DNA of 64,000 nt from SZUA-442 sp035461905. GTDB taxonomy: Bacteria; Actinomycetota; Acidimicrobiia; Spongiisociales; UBA5794. The stretch lies in NCBI GenBank assembly GCA_035461905.1, contig DATHUV010000004.1, forward strand, positions 36,582 to 100,581, in the 5' to 3' direction. Under the pieces are notes generated by a model. It was given only the letters and a program-made list of their open reading frames with translations, ran no database searches and was not told where the DNA came from. Positions 25,645-34,963 of the stretch are shown here, one piece after another. The first letter of the stretch is position 1, and every line of letters begins with the position of its first letter. The position numbers and the translations under genes are program-made.

Positions 25645-27342
25645 TCAGGCCGGGCGCATGCGGGCGTAGACAGGCTCCCACCGCTCGGCATCGACCGCAG
25701 CCTCGACGTCGTCCACGGGATCCGCCACCCCATCGATGATCGCACGCTTTGCCACCTCGATGGCAACCGCCCGCGCCACCGGACGGAGCTGATCGATGTT
25801 CGGGAAGATCTGACCCTGCTCCACGAGCTCACGCGGTGTCGCCTCGGCCAGTGCGATTGCCGCGGCGAGGAACATCTCCTCCGTCACCTCACGTGCACCC
25901 ACGGCGATGATGCCGAGTCCCATGCCGGGGAAAATGTACGCGTTGTTCGCCTGCCCGATGCGATGGATGCTGCCGTCGATCTCGACCGGCGCGAACGGGC
26001 TGCCGGTCGCGACCAGGGCGCGACCGCCGGTCCACGACAGAGCGGCCGACGGTACGACCTCCGTGTGGCTCGTCGGGTTCGACAGCGGAAGGATGATGGG
26101 TCGATCCACGTGGACCGCCATCTCCGAGATCGCCTCCTTCGAGAAGAGGCCCGCCTGGCCCGTGACCCCGATCAGGATGGTGGGGTGGACGTTGCGGATG
26201 ACGTCCGTCAGCGAAGGGGGATCGTCGACGTTGTCCCATGAAGCCACGATCTCGCGGGGCGTTGCCATCTCGGCCTTGAGGCCACGAAGGCTCGGACCGG
26301 CGACGAGCAGGCCCCGGCTGTCGAGTACGAACACATGTGATTCTGCAGAGTCGGGATCCGCACCGTCTGCCACCATGGCACGGATGATCAGGCGGGCGAT
26401 GCCGTATCCGGCGGAACCTGCACCTGCAATGACGATCCGTTGATCCCTGTGACCCTGTCCCAGGAACCGCAGCGCCGTGATCAAGCCCGCAACGACCATC
26501 GCGGCAGTTCCCTGGATGTCGTCGTTGAACGAGGTGATGCGTTTCTGATGGGTCTGGAGATGCCGGAAGCTCGTGCTGTTCGCGAAGTCCTCCCACTGGA
26601 GGAGCGCCCCCGGATACACCGTGCGCACGGCGTCGACGAACTCGTCGACGAGGGCGTTGTACTCCTCGCCGCGTAGGCGCGGCTGGCGATACCCCACGTA
26701 CAACGGATCGTGGAGCAGTTCCGCGTTGTTCGTGCCGACGTCCAGGGACACGGGGATGCACCTCTCGGGATGGATGCCTGCCGCTGCCGTGTAGAGCGCG
26801 AGTTTTCCGATCGGGATCCCCATGCCTCCCGCTCCCTGGTCACCAATGCCGAGGATGCGCTCGTTGTCGGTAACCACGATGACGGGTGGCGACATGGCCG
26901 GTCTCAACCTCAGGATCTGGGCGACCTTCCCGCGATCGTCCGGGGTGATGTAGATGCCGCGTTGGCGCCGATAGATCCTGGACCAATGGGAACAGGCATA
27001 GGCGACTGTCGGTGTGTAGACGATGGGAACCGTCTCGGGGAGGTGCTCGCTCACGAACCGGTAGAACAGTGTCTCGTTACGGTCCATCAGCCCGTTGAGG
27101 AACACGTTCTTGCCCATGTCCGTCGTCTTGAGGTCGAACTGCCCCTTGACCCGTGCGACCTCCTCCTCCATGTTCGCCACGCGTCGCGGCAACAGTCCCC
27201 GGAGGCCGAGTGCGTCGCGCTCTTCGTCGGTGAACGCGAGGCCTTTGTTGAGGAACGGATCCCGAAGCACATCCTCGCCACGAATGCGAACGGCAATGTA
27301 CGGCGCACCCGTGGTTGCGTCTGTTCGCATTTCGAACGTCAT
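25645..27342 (-). CDS. maeA: NAD-dependent malic enzyme (oxaloacetate-decarboxylating)
   Basis: Converts malate to pyruvate and CO2 with NAD(P)H formation. The 565-residue length matches the E. coli MaeA type. Active-site segments are VYTPTVAYACSHWS, the divalent metal residues in QWEDFANSTSF and FNDDIQGTAAM, and the nucleotide fold GAGSAGYGIA. The terminal NNAYIFPGMGLG is conserved. ATG 27342 is chosen because GGAGGT lies five bases upstream. Together with glutamate dehydrogenase it could generate reducing equivalents exchangeable with the Hox diaphorase, but this is inference. Confidence 0.95.
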   Translation of the reverse strand: MTFEMRTDATTGAPYIAVRIRGEDVLRDPFLNKGLAFTDEERDALGLRGLLPRRVANMEEEVARVKGQFDLKTTDMGKNVFLNGLMDRNETLFYRFVSEHLPETVPIVYTPTVAYACSHWSRIYRRQRGIYITPDDRGKVAQILRLRPAMSPPVIVVTDNERILGIGDQGAGGMGIPIGKLALYTAAAGIHPERCIPVSLDVGTNNAELLHDPLYVGYRQPRLRGEEYNALVDEFVDAVRTVYPGALLQWEDFANSTSFRHLQTHQKRITSFNDDIQGTAAMVVAGLITALRFLGQGHRDQRIVIAGAGSAGYGIARLIIRAMVADGADPDSAESHVFVLDSRGLLVAGPSLRGLKAEMATPREIVASWDNVDDPPSLTDVIRNVHPTILIGVTGQAGLFSKEAISEMAVHVDRPIILPLSNPTSHTEVVPSAALSWTGGRALVATGSPFAPVEIDGSIHRIGQANNAYIFPGMGLGIIAVGAREVTEEMFLAAAIALAEATPRELVEQGQIFPNIDQLRPVARAVAIEVAKRAIIDGVADPVDDVEAAVDAERWEPVYARMRPA

Positions 27343-27516
27343 GGCTACCTCCGTCGCGCCATCGATCACTCACCTCCATCCTATGCATCCACTCGTACCG
27401 TCATTCATTGGACGCCGCCAACTCCGACACCGACACCCCGACGAGCGATGGCCCTCGCGAGAGGAGCACGCGGAGCTCCCTATCGTTGCGCCGTTCCCGG
27501 ACTGCCAGGAGGCCTC

Positions 27517-29499
27517 ATGACAGAACCGCAACGCATCGGGATCTCACCCGACGACCCGGCCTTCGACGTCGCGGAATCCGACCCCTCGGTATCCCCTCGA
27601 GAGGATTTCTACCGGTTCGTGAACGGCGGATGGATCGATGCGAACCCGGTTCCCCCCGAGTACGGCGCCTGGGGTGCGTTCCAGGAAGTTCACGAACGCA
27701 ATCAGGGCATCCTCCGAGAGATCCTCGACGATGTGGCTTCACGCGACGATTTCGAGCCGGGCACGCCAGAGCACTGGGTTGGCACGTATTACCGCTCCGG
27801 CATGGACACCGAGCGGATCGAGGCGCTCGGCACGGAACCGCTCGAGCCGTGGCTGACGCGGATCTCGGCCATCGCTTCCCTCGAGGACGCCGCCGACGTG
27901 CTCGTTTCGATGCATGGGTCGGGCATCGACGCCCTGTTCGATTTCGCGGTGATGCCGGACTTCGACGATGCAGGGGCGCACCTGTTCTATCTGGGGCAAT
28001 CAGGACTGGGCCTCCCGGACCGGGACTACTACGTGCGTGACGATGAGACTTCTCTCCAGCTACTCGGCGACTACCGGGTGCACGTACGGAACATGTTCGA
28101 ACTGCTCGGCGAGCCCGACCCGGCGGCGGCGGCGGTCGCAGTGCTCACCATCGAACGTTCCATTGCGGATCTCTCGTACACGAACGTCCAGATGCGAGAT
28201 GTCGAGCTCGTCACCAACAAGTACCTCCTCGACGATCTGGATGCGCTCATGCCGCGGTTCGGCCTTCGCCGATACATCGAGGCGATGGGGGCCGGCTCCG
28301 AGGTCGCCGTCAACATCGACAACGAGGGCTTCTATCCGGGCATCGACCTGCTCCTGGCGGAGACCTCGATCGACGAATGGAAGACGTACCTCACCTGGAA
28401 CGTCGTTCGGTCGTTCGCGTCCGGCCTCCCCGAGCCCTTCGATCGCGAATCGTTCGACTTCTACGGCAGGAAGCTCGGCGGACAGCAGGAGCAGAAGGCC
28501 CGCTGGAAGCGCGTTCTCGCCGCAGGATCGGGCGACATCGGACAGCTCATCGCACAGCTCTATGTGCGTGACAACTTCCCCCCGCAGGCAAAGGAGCGCA
28601 TGGAGCATCTCGTGGAGCGCCTCTTCGACGCGATGCGAGCGACGCTCGAGGAGATCACGTGGATGGGACCCGAGACCAAGCGTCAGGCTCTCGAGAAGCT
28701 CGACGCCTTCGGATCCAAGATCGGATACCCCGATCAATGGCGCGACTACAGCTCACTCGAGCTCATGGAGGGAGCCTGGTTGGAGAACCGCCTCGCCTGT
28801 CGAAGGTTCGAGGTCGCGAGACAGCTCGCCAAGCTGGGAGAGCCGGTCGATCCGCACGAGTGGTCGATCGCCCCCCACATCGTCAACGCGTACTACTCGC
28901 CACTTCGCAACGAGATCGTGTTCCCTGCGGGCATCCTCCAACAACCGATGTTCAGCCTCGACGCCGATCCGGCCGTCAACTACGGCGCAATCGGCGCGGT
29001 CATCGGCCACGAGATCACCCATGGATTCGACGATCAGGGATCGAGGTTCGATGCTGCGGGCAACGTCCGCAACTGGTGGACCGATGAGGATCGAGCGGAG
29101 TTCGACGCACGAGCAGCGGTCATGGTTGAGCAGTTCTCCGCGTACGAGATCGAGGATGGCCTGTTCGTCAACGGTGAGCTGACGCTTGGCGAGAACATTG
29201 CGGACCTCGGAGGCCTGAGGATCGCGCTGAGAGCCCTCGATGCGGAGCTCGGCGACAACACCGAGCCGATCGCGGGGTTGACGCCACGCCAGCGTTTCTT
29301 CATGTCGTGGGCTCGGGTCTGGCGTCGGAACTACACCGACGAGTACCTTCGTCTGCTCGTCAACTCGGACCCCCATTCACCGTCCAACCTTCGGTGCAAC
29401 GGCCCGATCGGTAACCTCATCCCGTTCGCAGATGCGTTCGGCATCCCCCACGACGACCCGATGATGCGTCCCGCCACCGACCGCGTCGACATCTGGTGA
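27517..29499 (+). CDS. M13-family zinc metallopeptidase (neprilysin/PepO-like)
   Basis: A single-zinc endopeptidase of 661 residues. The HEITH active site lies near residue 498 and the third ligand motif ENIADLGG near 560; NAYYSPLRNEIVFPAG is the substrate-binding NAYY segment. The N-terminal lid domain is complete and the length is normal. No signal peptide or membrane anchor precedes SPREDFYRFVNGGW, so a cytoplasmic peptidase (like PepO) is implied. ATG 27517 has AGGAGG five bases upstream; the frame continues upstream to 26710 but only as sequence antisense to malic enzyme. Confidence 0.93.
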   Translation: MTEPQRIGISPDDPAFDVAESDPSVSPREDFYRFVNGGWIDANPVPPEYGAWGAFQEVHERNQGILREILDDVASRDDFEPGTPEHWVGTYYRSGMDTERIEALGTEPLEPWLTRISAIASLEDAADVLVSMHGSGIDALFDFAVMPDFDDAGAHLFYLGQSGLGLPDRDYYVRDDETSLQLLGDYRVHVRNMFELLGEPDPAAAAVAVLTIERSIADLSYTNVQMRDVELVTNKYLLDDLDALMPRFGLRRYIEAMGAGSEVAVNIDNEGFYPGIDLLLAETSIDEWKTYLTWNVVRSFASGLPEPFDRESFDFYGRKLGGQQEQKARWKRVLAAGSGDIGQLIAQLYVRDNFPPQAKERMEHLVERLFDAMRATLEEITWMGPETKRQALEKLDAFGSKIGYPDQWRDYSSLELMEGAWLENRLACRRFEVARQLAKLGEPVDPHEWSIAPHIVNAYYSPLRNEIVFPAGILQQPMFSLDADPAVNYGAIGAVIGHEITHGFDDQGSRFDAAGNVRNWWTDEDRAEFDARAAVMVEQFSAYEIEDGLFVNGELTLGENIADLGGLRIALRALDAELGDNTEPIAGLTPRQRFFMSWARVWRRNYTDEYLRLLVNSDPHSPSNLRCNGPIGNLIPFADAFGIPHDDPMMRPATDRVDIW

Positions 29500-29514
29500 G
29501 GTGACCCGCCTGCG

Positions 29515-30714
29515 TCAGGTCGGGCGCTCCATGAGGAATTGGATTCCGTCGAGGCGACCCGTCCTGAACCCTGCCTCGCAGTACTCGAGGTAGTAGCGCC
29601 ACATCCTCCGGAACCGGTCATCGAAGACCGGATCGTGCTCCGCGATCGAGTCCCATGCCACCTCGAAGCGTTCCGCCCACCGGCGGAGCGTCTCTGCGTA
29701 GTCGGACCCGTGTGAAGACGAGTCCACCCACTCCATCCCTGCATCCACGGTCAGGCGCTTCAACACATCGACGGTCGGGAGCGCCCCGCCCGGAAAGATG
29801 TAGCGCTTGATGAAGTCCTCCCTGACGAGAAGATTGTCGTAGTAGCGCGGATCGATGGTGATCGCCTGCATCGCTGCCCTGCCTCCGGGGGGAATGGCAC
29901 GTGAGATGGCATGGAACAGGGGAGTCCAGTGCGTCTCGTCGACGGATTCGATCATCTCGATCGACACGACCTTGTCGTACATCGCCCTCTCATGCCGGAA
30001 GTCCTGCAGTTTGACGTCGGTCCTGTCGGCGAGCCCCGCGTCGGCGAGGCGCTTGCGAGCGAACGTCGCCATCTCCTCCGAGAGCGTCAAGCCGGTGACA
30101 TGGACGTCGTGGTGCTGGGATGCGTACTCCATGAAGCCGCCCCAGCCGCACCCGATCTCGAGGACCCGGTCCCCCCCGCGGAGATCGAGCATCTCGCACA
30201 GTTTCCGGTACTTCGCCTCCTGGGCCTCCTCGAGGGTCACGTCGGATGATCCGAACAGGGCGGACGAATAGCTCATCGTCGCATCCAGCCATGCCGCGTA
30301 GAAGTCGTTCCCCAGGTTGTAGTGGTCGCCAATCTCGCCGATCGTGTGGGATCGCGCAAATGACGGTCGGTGGTCCCAGAACGAACGGGCAGCGGCCGTG
30401 AGACGCGAGCCGAACCCTGTGGACTGTGTGACGTCGACGTTCGTCGACGCGAGTTCGAGGAACCCTGCGAGGTCGGGCGTGTCCCATGCACCGTCGAGAT
30501 AGGCCGCACCGAGGCCGAGCGCTCCCCCGTCGACAAGGGCGCTCAGCAGATGGGTCTCGTCCCTGATCTCGACCCTGGCGGAGTCCCCAACGGACGTGGA
30601 AGCAAAGACCTGCTCGGTGTCATCGGACCAGCGGACCTCGAGGGTCCCGACCGAGATGCGACCCAGGATCTGTCTGAGGGCGAGCCTCGATGCGGAGGAA
30701 GTGAGTCCGGCCAT
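29515..30714 (-). CDS. cfa: Cyclopropane-fatty-acyl-phospholipid synthase family methyltransferase
   Basis: The S-adenosylmethionine enzyme adds a methylene or methyl group to unsaturated membrane fatty acids. The 399-residue protein has an N-terminal lid-like domain and a Rossmann methyltransferase with VLEIGCGWGGFMEYA (motif I), followed by SIEMIESV and IFPGGALP. The SYSSALF segment before motif I matches Cfa. Actinobacterial relatives include mycolic-acid and tuberculostearic-acid enzymes, so exact chemistry is open. It converges with the M13 peptidase with 15 bases between them. Confidence 0.93.
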   Translation of the reverse strand: MAGLTSSASRLALRQILGRISVGTLEVRWSDDTEQVFASTSVGDSARVEIRDETHLLSALVDGGALGLGAAYLDGAWDTPDLAGFLELASTNVDVTQSTGFGSRLTAAARSFWDHRPSFARSHTIGEIGDHYNLGNDFYAAWLDATMSYSSALFGSSDVTLEEAQEAKYRKLCEMLDLRGGDRVLEIGCGWGGFMEYASQHHDVHVTGLTLSEEMATFARKRLADAGLADRTDVKLQDFRHERAMYDKVVSIEMIESVDETHWTPLFHAISRAIPPGGRAAMQAITIDPRYYDNLLVREDFIKRYIFPGGALPTVDVLKRLTVDAGMEWVDSSSHGSDYAETLRRWAERFEVAWDSIAEHDPVFDDRFRRMWRYYLEYCEAGFRTGRLDGIQFLMERPT

Positions 30715-30812
30715 GGCGAATCCTGAAGTGCTCCATGCTCCTCGTCAGCGCGTGAATGGTACCGATGGGCTACGTACGGCGTAACGTGGCCGCACCCACA
30801 TCCGGAGGAACG

Positions 30813-31241
30813 ATGCAGGACCGCACCGTCAAGACGCTGTCGCGCCTCCACGCGATCGCGTATCGGGTCACCGGTGGGATGATCGGCCGTCGCCTCGCCG
30901 ACAACGACATGCTCCTCCTCACGACCGAGGGCACCGTGACCGGATCCGACCACACCATCCCCCTGCTGTATCTGCGCGACGATGATCGCCTGATCGTGGT
31001 TGCGTCCTACGGGGGCAGACCCGACCATCCGCAGTGGTACCGCAACCTCGTCGCCAACCCGGAGGCGACCGTACGAATAGGGCGAACGACGGCGACGGTC
31101 ACAGCCTCGACAATGGAGGCCACGGATCGGGCCCGATGGTGGCCCGTGATCGTCGAGGCATTCGCCGACTACGCGACCTACCAGTCACGAACCGAGCGGG
31201 AGATCCCCCTCGTCTGGCTCGATCCGGACGACCTCGTGTAG
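30813..31241 (+). CDS. F420-dependent nitroreductase-family protein (DDN/deazaflavin split barrel)
   Basis: The 142-residue protein matches the deazaflavin-dependent nitroreductase family (PF04075): MLLLTTEGTVTGSDHTIPLL, VVASYGGRPDHPQWYRNLVANP, and YQSRTEREIPLVWLDP. Members bind F420 and reduce quinones or nitro compounds, for example Ddn of mycobacteria. This is one of two F420-linked enzymes in the window and a hint of actinobacterial origin. ATG 30813 has GGAGG four bases upstream. It is divergent from cfa with 98 bases between. Confidence 0.88.
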   Translation: MQDRTVKTLSRLHAIAYRVTGGMIGRRLADNDMLLLTTEGTVTGSDHTIPLLYLRDDDRLIVVASYGGRPDHPQWYRNLVANPEATVRIGRTTATVTASTMEATDRARWWPVIVEAFADYATYQSRTEREIPLVWLDPDDLV

Positions 31242-31278
31242 CTGGCGTCGCGGCAGAGGACGGAAAGTACCCACAAAC

Positions 31279-31317
31279 GCCGGAGGGGTGGCATGCGCCA
31301 CCCCTCCTCGCCGGCTT
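31279..31317. terminator. Bidirectional hairpin terminator
   Basis: GGAGGGGTGGC (31282-31292) and GCCACCCCTCC (31297-31307) form a perfect eleven-base-pair stem with an ATGC loop; GCCGG/CCGGC at the base extends it with a bulge. It lies in the 80-base gap between convergent genes ending at 31241 and 31322 and probably terminates both. There is no T-tract. Confidence 0.75.
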
Positions 31318-31321
31318 CTCG

Positions 31322-31843
31322 TCAGGAGTCGCTGAGTGCGTTCTCATCCGGCCGTGCGATGAGGCTGACGACCCCACCGATGGCGGCCAAGGCGCCTGCC
31401 GCGATCAGCAGGTACCAACCCAGCCCGATCGAAACGGTGTATGCCTCAGGGACCGCTCCGGCTGCCGCGGCCTGTGCGAACGCTGCAGTGAGGGCGTCTG
31501 CATCATCCATCGCCCCGAGCGTCGCAAAGACGCCGACCGCGAGCATGACCACACCCAGAACGGCAACCGACAGGCCGATGAGCCGCTTCATCGGTACGTT
31601 CAACGGAGGGATCAATGCCGCTGCAAGCACAGCGACCATTGCAATCGCGAACACGACCGCTGCTGCGGCGGTGTCGTTGTAGAGCGCGCTCCAGGTGTTC
31701 TCGTCGAGGTTCGACGGGAACGCCGGGTTTGCCTGACTGAGCGGTCCGAGAAACTCCTCCCCTGCTGAGCTGGCCTTCTTCAAGATGAATCCGACCACAC
31801 CGACGATGACACCCAGGACCGCAAGAATGCGTCCGTAATGCAT
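31322..31843 (-). CDS. Hypothetical four-helix membrane protein
   Basis: Not recognised. Four hydrophobic segments are visible: ILAVLGVIVGVVGFIL, a 23-residue segment around VVFAIAMVAVLAAALI, LIGLSVAVLGVVMLAVGVFA and GLGWYLLIAAGALAAIGGVV. Between the first two is an external-looking loop with FPSNLDENTWSALYNDT. The protein has 173 residues. ATG 31843 has AAGGAAG six bases upstream, so the longer frame to 31900 is not used. Confidence 0.72.
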   Translation of the reverse strand: MHYGRILAVLGVIVGVVGFILKKASSAGEEFLGPLSQANPAFPSNLDENTWSALYNDTAAAAVVFAIAMVAVLAAALIPPLNVPMKRLIGLSVAVLGVVMLAVGVFATLGAMDDADALTAAFAQAAAAGAVPEAYTVSIGLGWYLLIAAGALAAIGGVVSLIARPDENALSDS

Positions 31844-31984
31844 ATGGGTCTTCCTTTCCTCGCACAACGGATCGTAGGGAATGACAGCCATGCGATTCAA
31901 CTATCCGACGATCCCGCGATGACACAGGGGGACGGCCAGCCGGACGTCGTGTCGGCCGTGGCATCAACACGGCGGACGGGTGAG

Positions 31985-32914
31985 TCACCCCAGTGCAGCC
32001 AGTGCGCTCTCGACCGCGCCTGCGACCTGGGCCACGACCTGGAGGTACACCCGCTCGAAGCCAAGGGCTTCGAACTCACCGAGCCTCTCCGCATGGGCAT
32101 CCCACGTCCTGATCGGGATGCGATCTCCAAGGCGGGCGCGCATCTCGTCTGCGGTCAGGCCCCGCGAACTCCCCATCTCGCCGAGGAACTCCTCGATCTC
32201 ATGAGCGTCGGCTCCACCGACCATCGGGTAGCACGTCGTGATGAAGATGGCATCGGGATCACGACCGACGGCTTGTGCCTCCCGACGCATCACTCCAAGC
32301 CGCTCTTCGATGCCCTCGGCGGTGTGGTGGTAGAGGTTGTACTCGTCAGCGAACCGCCCTACGAGTGCGGGGGTCTTCTCCGGTCCCCCTCCGCCCACCA
32401 TGATGCGGAGGCTGTCTCGGGTGTGTGGGTGGAGGTCGATCGCCCGGCGGGACCAGATCCTTCCGTCGTATCCGGCGGAGGGATCATCGACATAAGATCG
32501 GAGGTATCCGAGGGCGTCCTCGAGCCACTCGAACCTCTCCGCAAGCGATGGATACTCGAAGCCGAACACCTCGTGCTCCCCGTCGTGCCATCCCGTTCCG
32601 AGCCCGAAGACGAATCGCCCGCCCGAGATCTCATCGACGGTGGTGAGCGTCTTGGCGTAGACCGCAGGATGACGGAACGTGATCGGGCTCACGAGCATCA
32701 CGAGCTCGACGTCCGTCGTATCACGAGCCAGGGCAGCGGTCTGGACGAGCGAGTCGTACGCCGGTGCCGTGAACTCTGCATCCGAGTTGCCGTACAGGTA
32801 GTGGTCAGCCAGGGCGACCGCGGCGATGCCCGCCTTCTCACAGAGTGCGGCCACCTTCGCAACGTGGCTGTAGGCCCCGGTGACCTGGACACCCAACTCC
32901 ACACCCGACTTCAT
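31985..32914 (-). CDS. Luciferase-like monooxygenase family, probably F420-dependent oxidoreductase
   Basis: The 309-residue TIM-barrel protein has the bacterial luciferase-like fold. Recognisable pieces are ALADHYLYGN, the strand LVMLVSPITFRHPAVYAKTL, TVDEISGGRFVFGLGTGWHDGE and IMVGGGGPEKTPAL. The GRFVFGLGTGW and GGGG segments typically bind the phosphate of F420 or FMN. Many actinobacterial members use F420. The substrate is unknown. It is followed, ten bases away, by none on its 3' side but preceded upstream by the HELGH protein gene on the same strand. Confidence 0.88.
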   Translation of the reverse strand: MKSGVELGVQVTGAYSHVAKVAALCEKAGIAAVALADHYLYGNSDAEFTAPAYDSLVQTAALARDTTDVELVMLVSPITFRHPAVYAKTLTTVDEISGGRFVFGLGTGWHDGEHEVFGFEYPSLAERFEWLEDALGYLRSYVDDPSAGYDGRIWSRRAIDLHPHTRDSLRIMVGGGGPEKTPALVGRFADEYNLYHHTAEGIEERLGVMRREAQAVGRDPDAIFITTCYPMVGGADAHEIEEFLGEMGSSRGLTADEMRARLGDRIPIRTWDAHAERLGEFEALGFERVYLQVVAQVAGAVESALAALG

Positions 32915-32923
32915 CGGGCGAGC

Positions 32924-33400
32924 CTACGGGTTCATGGTGCCGTCGATGACGGCTGCCGCCTGGTCGAATCTCTCCACCCATCGGTGACCGTGTGCAGGCG
33001 TCCCCGGCTTGTCGAGATGGTGCACCATGTGATGGCCGAGTTCGTGGGCGACCGTCATCAGGGTTGTGCGTCTACCGAGCCTGATGGCCCCGTGCTCGGG
33101 AATCGCACGGTACGCCGCTCCCGGCTCCCTGCCCCGACGTGTCGCGATCTCCATCGCGAGCCACCGTGGCGCCTCTGTGGCGCCGGTGAACGGCGACCGC
33201 CTGGCATGGAAGCGCAGCAGGGGCGTCGGCGTTCCGACCGTGCTGCAAACCAGCTCGACGAGTTGGCGTGCACCCCGGTCGTCGACGATGAGGTGGTCGA
33301 GGCGCCGCAAGAGGTCGTAGTCGACCGACACCGAACGGACTCGGTGGTCGTGTCTCCTCAGCGGAGCGGCATCGAGGCGGGCAACGACGATCTGGCTCAT
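32924..33400 (-). CDS. Small putative zinc metallopeptidase with HELGHH motif
   Basis: A 158-residue protein of no family I recognise with certainty. Its C-terminal third has VAHELGHHMVHHLD, a perfect HExxH zinc motif, followed at about residue 141 by HGHRWVERFD, where a distal His or Glu could be the third ligand. This resembles minimal gluzincin-like domains such as SprT/WSS-type or toxin-linked metalloproteases. The N-terminal part (QIVVARLDAAPLRRHDHR) is Arg-rich and lacks a signal peptide. The start is ATG 33400; the frame to 33487 gives an unlikely Arg/Ser-rich extension. Confidence 0.65.
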   Translation of the reverse strand: MSQIVVARLDAAPLRRHDHRVRSVSVDYDLLRRLDHLIVDDRGARQLVELVCSTVGTPTPLLRFHARRSPFTGATEAPRWLAMEIATRRGREPGAAYRAIPEHGAIRLGRRTTLMTVAHELGHHMVHHLDKPGTPAHGHRWVERFDQAAAVIDGTMNP

Positions 33401-33508
33401 GGCGGACACGGTACGCCGGGACCGTGACAAGATCGCGCGACCCGGGGCACCTGATGTGGGCGGGTGCGTTCGGTTGCTTGCCGACATTTCACGTCAGGCC
33501 CTACGACG

Positions 33509-33537
33509 GTGTGTCCGGTACGGTGCACCGGACACAC
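33509..33537 (+). promoter_or_regulatory. Inverted repeat upstream of rarD
   Basis: Arms GTGTGTCCGGT and ACCGGACACAC are perfect over eleven bases around a seven-base spacer. The element ends 43 bases before the rarD ATG. It could be an operator or an attenuator hairpin in the leader. No regulator adjoins it. Confidence 0.5.
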
Positions 33538-33580
33538 GAAACACGGATCATCGCGACCGTGGCGAAGCGGGAGACACCAC

Positions 33581-34474
33581 ATGACTGAGATGCGCCGTGG
33601 CGTCTGGTACGGGGTCATCGCATATGTCGTGTGGGGCCTCTCACCCCTGTTCTGGAACCTGGTCCCGGGAGTGGGTACACCCGACCTGCTCATCCATCGA
33701 ATCTTCTGGGCATTGCCGATACTCGCCGTGGCAATCACGGTCCAGAGGGAGTGGCCGATCGTGACCGGGGCCTACCGGAGTCGACGGACACTCATCGTGA
33801 CCGCCATCGCTGCGGTCCTGCTCCTGACGAACTGGGGTGTCTTCCTGTGGGCAGTCACGAACGGTCAGGTGGTCGAAGCATCACTCGGCTACTTCATCAA
33901 CCCCCTGGTCTCCGTCGCCCTCGGTGTCGTGTTCCTCGGCGAACGGTTGAGGCCGCTCCAATGGTGGGCGGTAGGGATCGCCGCGGCTGGAGTGCTTGGC
34001 CTCGCGATCAGGGTCGGCTCCGTTCCGTGGGTATCGCTCGTCCTCGCCTGCTCCTTCGGCGTCTACGGACTGCTGAAGAAGCGCCAGGACACGCCACCTC
34101 CCCTCGTGTCCCTCTTCGGCGAGATCGCCGTCGTCGTGGTCCCCGTGGTCGCCGTCCTCGCCTTCATACGGGATCCCGAGGCTGTGGCGTTCGGTGACTC
34201 ACTCGGAGTGTCGGCCTTCCTGATCGCGGCGGGTGCGATCACGGTGGTCCCCTTGGTGCTGTTCGGGGCGGCGGCCAAACGCATCCCACTTTCGATGGTC
34301 GGCTTGCTCCAGTACATCGCGCCGACTCTCCAGTTCACCGTCGGCGTCCTCGTGCTCGGCGAGGTCCTCACGCCCGCCAAACTGATCGGGTTCGCGTTCG
34401 TCTGGGCCGCCCTCGCCCTCTACACGTACGACAACGTACGGAGCTCACGTCCGGTGGTTGCACCTGCGGTATGA
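33581..34474 (+). CDS. rarD: RarD-family EamA-type transporter
   Basis: A cytoplasmic-membrane protein of 297 residues with ten predicted helices in two EamA halves. RarD-specific segments are GVIAYVVWGLSPLFWNLV, the HRIFWALP turn, LLTNWGVFLWAVTNGQVVEASLGYFINPL and GLLQYIAPTLQF. Family members include chloramphenicol-sensitivity (RarD) proteins; the substrate is not known. ATG 33581 lacks a strong ribosome site; the leader carries the inverted repeat at 33509. Confidence 0.92.
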   Translation: MTEMRRGVWYGVIAYVVWGLSPLFWNLVPGVGTPDLLIHRIFWALPILAVAITVQREWPIVTGAYRSRRTLIVTAIAAVLLLTNWGVFLWAVTNGQVVEASLGYFINPLVSVALGVVFLGERLRPLQWWAVGIAAAGVLGLAIRVGSVPWVSLVLACSFGVYGLLKKRQDTPPPLVSLFGEIAVVVVPVVAVLAFIRDPEAVAFGDSLGVSAFLIAAGAITVVPLVLFGAAAKRIPLSMVGLLQYIAPTLQFTVGVLVLGEVLTPAKLIGFAFVWAALALYTYDNVRSSRPVVAPAV

Positions 34475-34544
34475 ATCGACGAGGTCGCGGTACCCACGTC
34501 CACCGAGACGTGTGCGCAATGCACGATGCGGCGATGATTCGACG

Positions 34545-34925
34545 TCAGGACGCGTCGTCGGTGACCGCCTCGACAGCCTCTGCGGCCTTGGCCCCTGCCT
34601 GTTTGGCCGCATCGGATGCTGAGTCGCCTGCCGTCTCGGCAGCTTCCGCAGCGACGCCTGTGAGCTCGTCGATCGCATCTTCGACCTCCTCGACGAAGTG
34701 ATCCGGAGCACCCGGGCGTCGTCCACGAACACCGGCGACCACGGCATCCTGAATGCTCGACAGCTGGTCGTCTGCGACCTTCCCGTCGAGCTTCCCAGCC
34801 AGGAAGTCACGAATCTCGTCGTCGCTCATCGACTCGAACTTCTTGCGGGACACCGTCGCAGCGACCGCAGCCGCGACACCGACGACGATGAGTAGGAGGA
34901 ACAGAGCCTTGATCAGTTTCTTCAT
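34545..34925 (-). CDS. Membrane-anchored hypothetical protein
   Basis: Not recognised. The 126-residue protein starts with one hydrophobic segment (LIKALFLLLIVVGVAAAVAATV), which may be an uncleaved anchor or signal. The remainder is charged: SMSDDEIRDFLAGKLDGKVADDQ, then an Ala/Glu/Asp-rich helical tail (GVAAEAAETAGDSASDAAKQ). The tail composition suggests a coiled or low-complexity region. ATG 34925 has GAGGTGA six bases upstream. It sits 38 bases downstream of the HisA-like gene on the same strand. Confidence 0.7.
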   Translation of the reverse strand: MKKLIKALFLLLIVVGVAAAVAATVSRKKFESMSDDEIRDFLAGKLDGKVADDQLSSIQDAVVAGVRGRRPGAPDHFVEEVEDAIDELTGVAAEAAETAGDSASDAAKQAGAKAAEAVEAVTDDAS

Positions 34926-34963
34926 GATGTCACCTCGCGAACAACCGTAGCCGACCGTGGAGG

